The notes beneath the pieces were generated by a model. The model saw only the letters and a list, made by a program, of their open reading frames with translations. It was not told the origin of the DNA and made no database searches. A stretch of 8,176 nucleotides of DNA from an uncultured Thiotrichaceae bacterium (GTDB lineage: Bacteria; Pseudomonadota; Gammaproteobacteria; Thiotrichales; Thiotrichaceae). The stretch spans positions 1-8,176 of the forward strand of contig CALHTA010000007.1 in assembly GCA_938038645.1 (NCBI GenBank), in the 5' to 3' direction. Position 1 is the first letter of the stretch, and each line of letters starts with the position of its first letter. The translations under genes were made by a program, and so were the position numbers. This document shows positions 6,976 to 8,176 of the stretch, one piece after another.

Positions 6976-8176
6976 AAGAATAAGCTCAGAATTAATCTAC
7001 CGCCTCGTAGATATACTTGTTATCTTAATGCCACTTATATTGGGCGCCTTGTACACTAATTTTTATAATGCTCAAGGTTATTTAGTAGCGGGATTATCCG
7101 CAGTTGTATTATTTGGTCTTTATGGCCGTTTTACCGAAATTTATACGTCTTGGGGCGGACGCCCGATTCATGATGAAGCGGGAAGAATCATTGTTGCTTG
7201 GTTGCTAACATTCCTTTCGATGGTTTTTATTGCTTTCATCTCTAAAACTAGCGAACAGTTCTCTCGTGTTGTTCTACTTGCTTGGTTGCTGACGACTCCT
7301 GTTGTTTTAATCCTTGCGAGACTACTGCTTAGACAGTTTTTCTCACATCTCAAACGTCTTGGTCTTAACAATCGCTCTGTCGCAATTGTTGGTATGACAG
7401 AAAATGGACTTCGTTTTGCCCGTGAACTAGAAAACAATCCAGACTTTGGATATCGGATTGCTGGCTTTTATGATGAACGTCAGAGTGAGAGTCCTAAGGA
7501 TTTTGGCGGGTATGCCAATCTAGGTAATTACTCGGACATGATTAAATCTGCAAGGCAAGGTGAGTGGGACCAGATTTACTTCGCACTCCCCGTTGAAGCT
7601 AAGAAACGCATGCACTCATTGCTGGATGACTTAGCTGATAGCGCAACGCCAATTCGCCTTTTACCCGATTATTTCACCACTAACTTGCTACACAGCAAGT
7701 TTATAGAAATAGCTGACACACCCGTCTTATGTATTTACGACTCCCCCTTCTCATCTGATCATGCCTTAGTAAAGCGTATCGAAGACGTAATGATTGGCGG
7801 TGCTATTCTCGTACTTATTTCTCCTGTACTGCTTGGTATTAGCTTAGCAGTCAAATTAACCTCCAAAGGCTCTGTAATTTTCAAACAGACTCGATACGGT
7901 TTGAAAGGTGAGAAAATTTTAGTCTGGAAGTTTCGAACAATGACAGTGTGTGAGGACGGTGATAATGTGCGTCAGGCTCAAAAAGATGACGATCGTTTTA
8001 CACCAATAGGACGTTTCCTACGACGCACATCCTTAGATGAACTTCCTCAGTTCATTAACGTTTTACAAGGTAGAATGTCTATTGTTGGCCCACGTCCTCA
8101 TGCGGTAGCTCATAACGAGCAATACCGCTCATTGATTCCTGGCTACATGCTTAGACATATGATTAAACCAGGCATT
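6965..8176 (+). CDS. wcaJ: WcaJ-type undecaprenyl-phosphate sugar phosphotransferase, partial
   Basis: Initiating enzyme of the pathway: it moves a hexose-1-phosphate, most often glucose from UDP-glucose, onto undecaprenyl phosphate at the inner membrane. The 404 visible residues form the long polyisoprenyl-phosphate hexose-1-phosphate transferase type. There are four N-terminal hydrophobic segments (about 12-31, 37-54, 74-93 and 102-121). A Rossmann-like CoA-binding-type domain starts at SVAIVGMTENGLRFA (138-152). The re-entrant membrane helix is near 274-297, and the catalytic domain has KFRTM (322-326), TSLDELPQ (355-362) with the catalytic Asp-Glu pair D358/E359, and GPRPH (375-379). The frame is open to the window edge and breaks off at KPGI, just before the usual TGWAQ-like end. 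About 60 residues should be missing. The start is the GTG with AAGAGG six bases upstream. Glucose is the likely sugar by family; galactose is possible. Confidence 0.93.
   Translation, partial: MDDKRISSELIYRLVDILVILMPLILGALYTNFYNAQGYLVAGLSAVVLFGLYGRFTEIYTSWGGRPIHDEAGRIIVAWLLTFLSMVFIAFISKTSEQFSRVVLLAWLLTTPVVLILARLLLRQFFSHLKRLGLNNRSVAIVGMTENGLRFARELENNPDFGYRIAGFYDERQSESPKDFGGYANLGNYSDMIKSARQGEWDQIYFALPVEAKKRMHSLLDDLADSATPIRLLPDYFTTNLLHSKFIEIADTPVLCIYDSPFSSDHALVKRIEDVMIGGAILVLISPVLLGISLAVKLTSKGSVIFKQTRYGLKGEKILVWKFRTMTVCEDGDNVRQAQKDDDRFTPIGRFLRRTSLDELPQFINVLQGRMSIVGPRPHAVAHNEQYRSLIPGYMLRHMIKPGI

Noticed and set aside
7168..7437. Reverse-strand open frame of 89 codons
   Set aside because: It sits antisense to the membrane and Rossmann region of the WcaJ-type gene, which is clearly coding on the + strand.
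1..8176. A novel defence, mobile or CRISPR-like system
   Set aside because: Both strands were read for repeat arrays, transposase or integrase motifs, terminal inverted repeats and RNA genes, and none was seen. All large genes fit known polysaccharide-biosynthesis families.

Overview
The window is a bacterial surface- or exopolysaccharide biosynthesis cluster of the Wzx/Wzy (undecaprenyl-phosphate-linked) type. All nine genes lie on the + strand and read as one transcription unit. Protein sequence features, moderate-to-low GC (roughly 40-43% by eye) and compact gene packing suggest a Gram-negative bacterium, most likely a gammaproteobacterium and perhaps marine. This placement is inference; no rRNA or housekeeping gene is present to fix it.

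Layout. Positions 1-104 are a leader or the tail of an upstream gene. A SAM-dependent methyltransferase with an N-terminal Cys-pair motif follows (105-1070). Next is a split two-subunit glycosyltransferase of the PssD/PssE (Alg14/Alg13) type (1079-1537 and 1534-2016). Then come a 12-helix Wzx-like flippase (2020-3327), a Wzy/O-antigen-ligase-like polymerase (3324-4610), a left-handed beta-helix acetyltransferase (4623-5072) and two GT2 glycosyltransferases (5069-6001 and 6001-6843). After the only sizeable gap (6844-6964) comes a WcaJ-type undecaprenyl-phosphate sugar phosphotransferase with a GTG start. It runs off the right edge, with about 60 C-terminal residues missing.

Working model (inference from families). 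The WcaJ-like enzyme loads a hexose-1-phosphate, probably glucose, onto undecaprenyl phosphate. The PssD/PssE pair probably adds the second sugar and the two GT2 enzymes extend the unit. The acetyltransferase and methyltransferase decorate it, Wzx flips it and Wzy polymerises it. Export and chain-length genes (Wza, Wzc, Wzb type) and nucleotide-sugar genes are not in the window and would be expected to one side.

I see no mobile element, CRISPR array, tRNA, rRNA or convincing intrinsic terminator. The cluster is ordinary in its families. The least explained part is the 121-base gap before the initiating transferase, which holds a short open frame overlapping that gene's start and alternative pairings that could cover its ribosome binding site.
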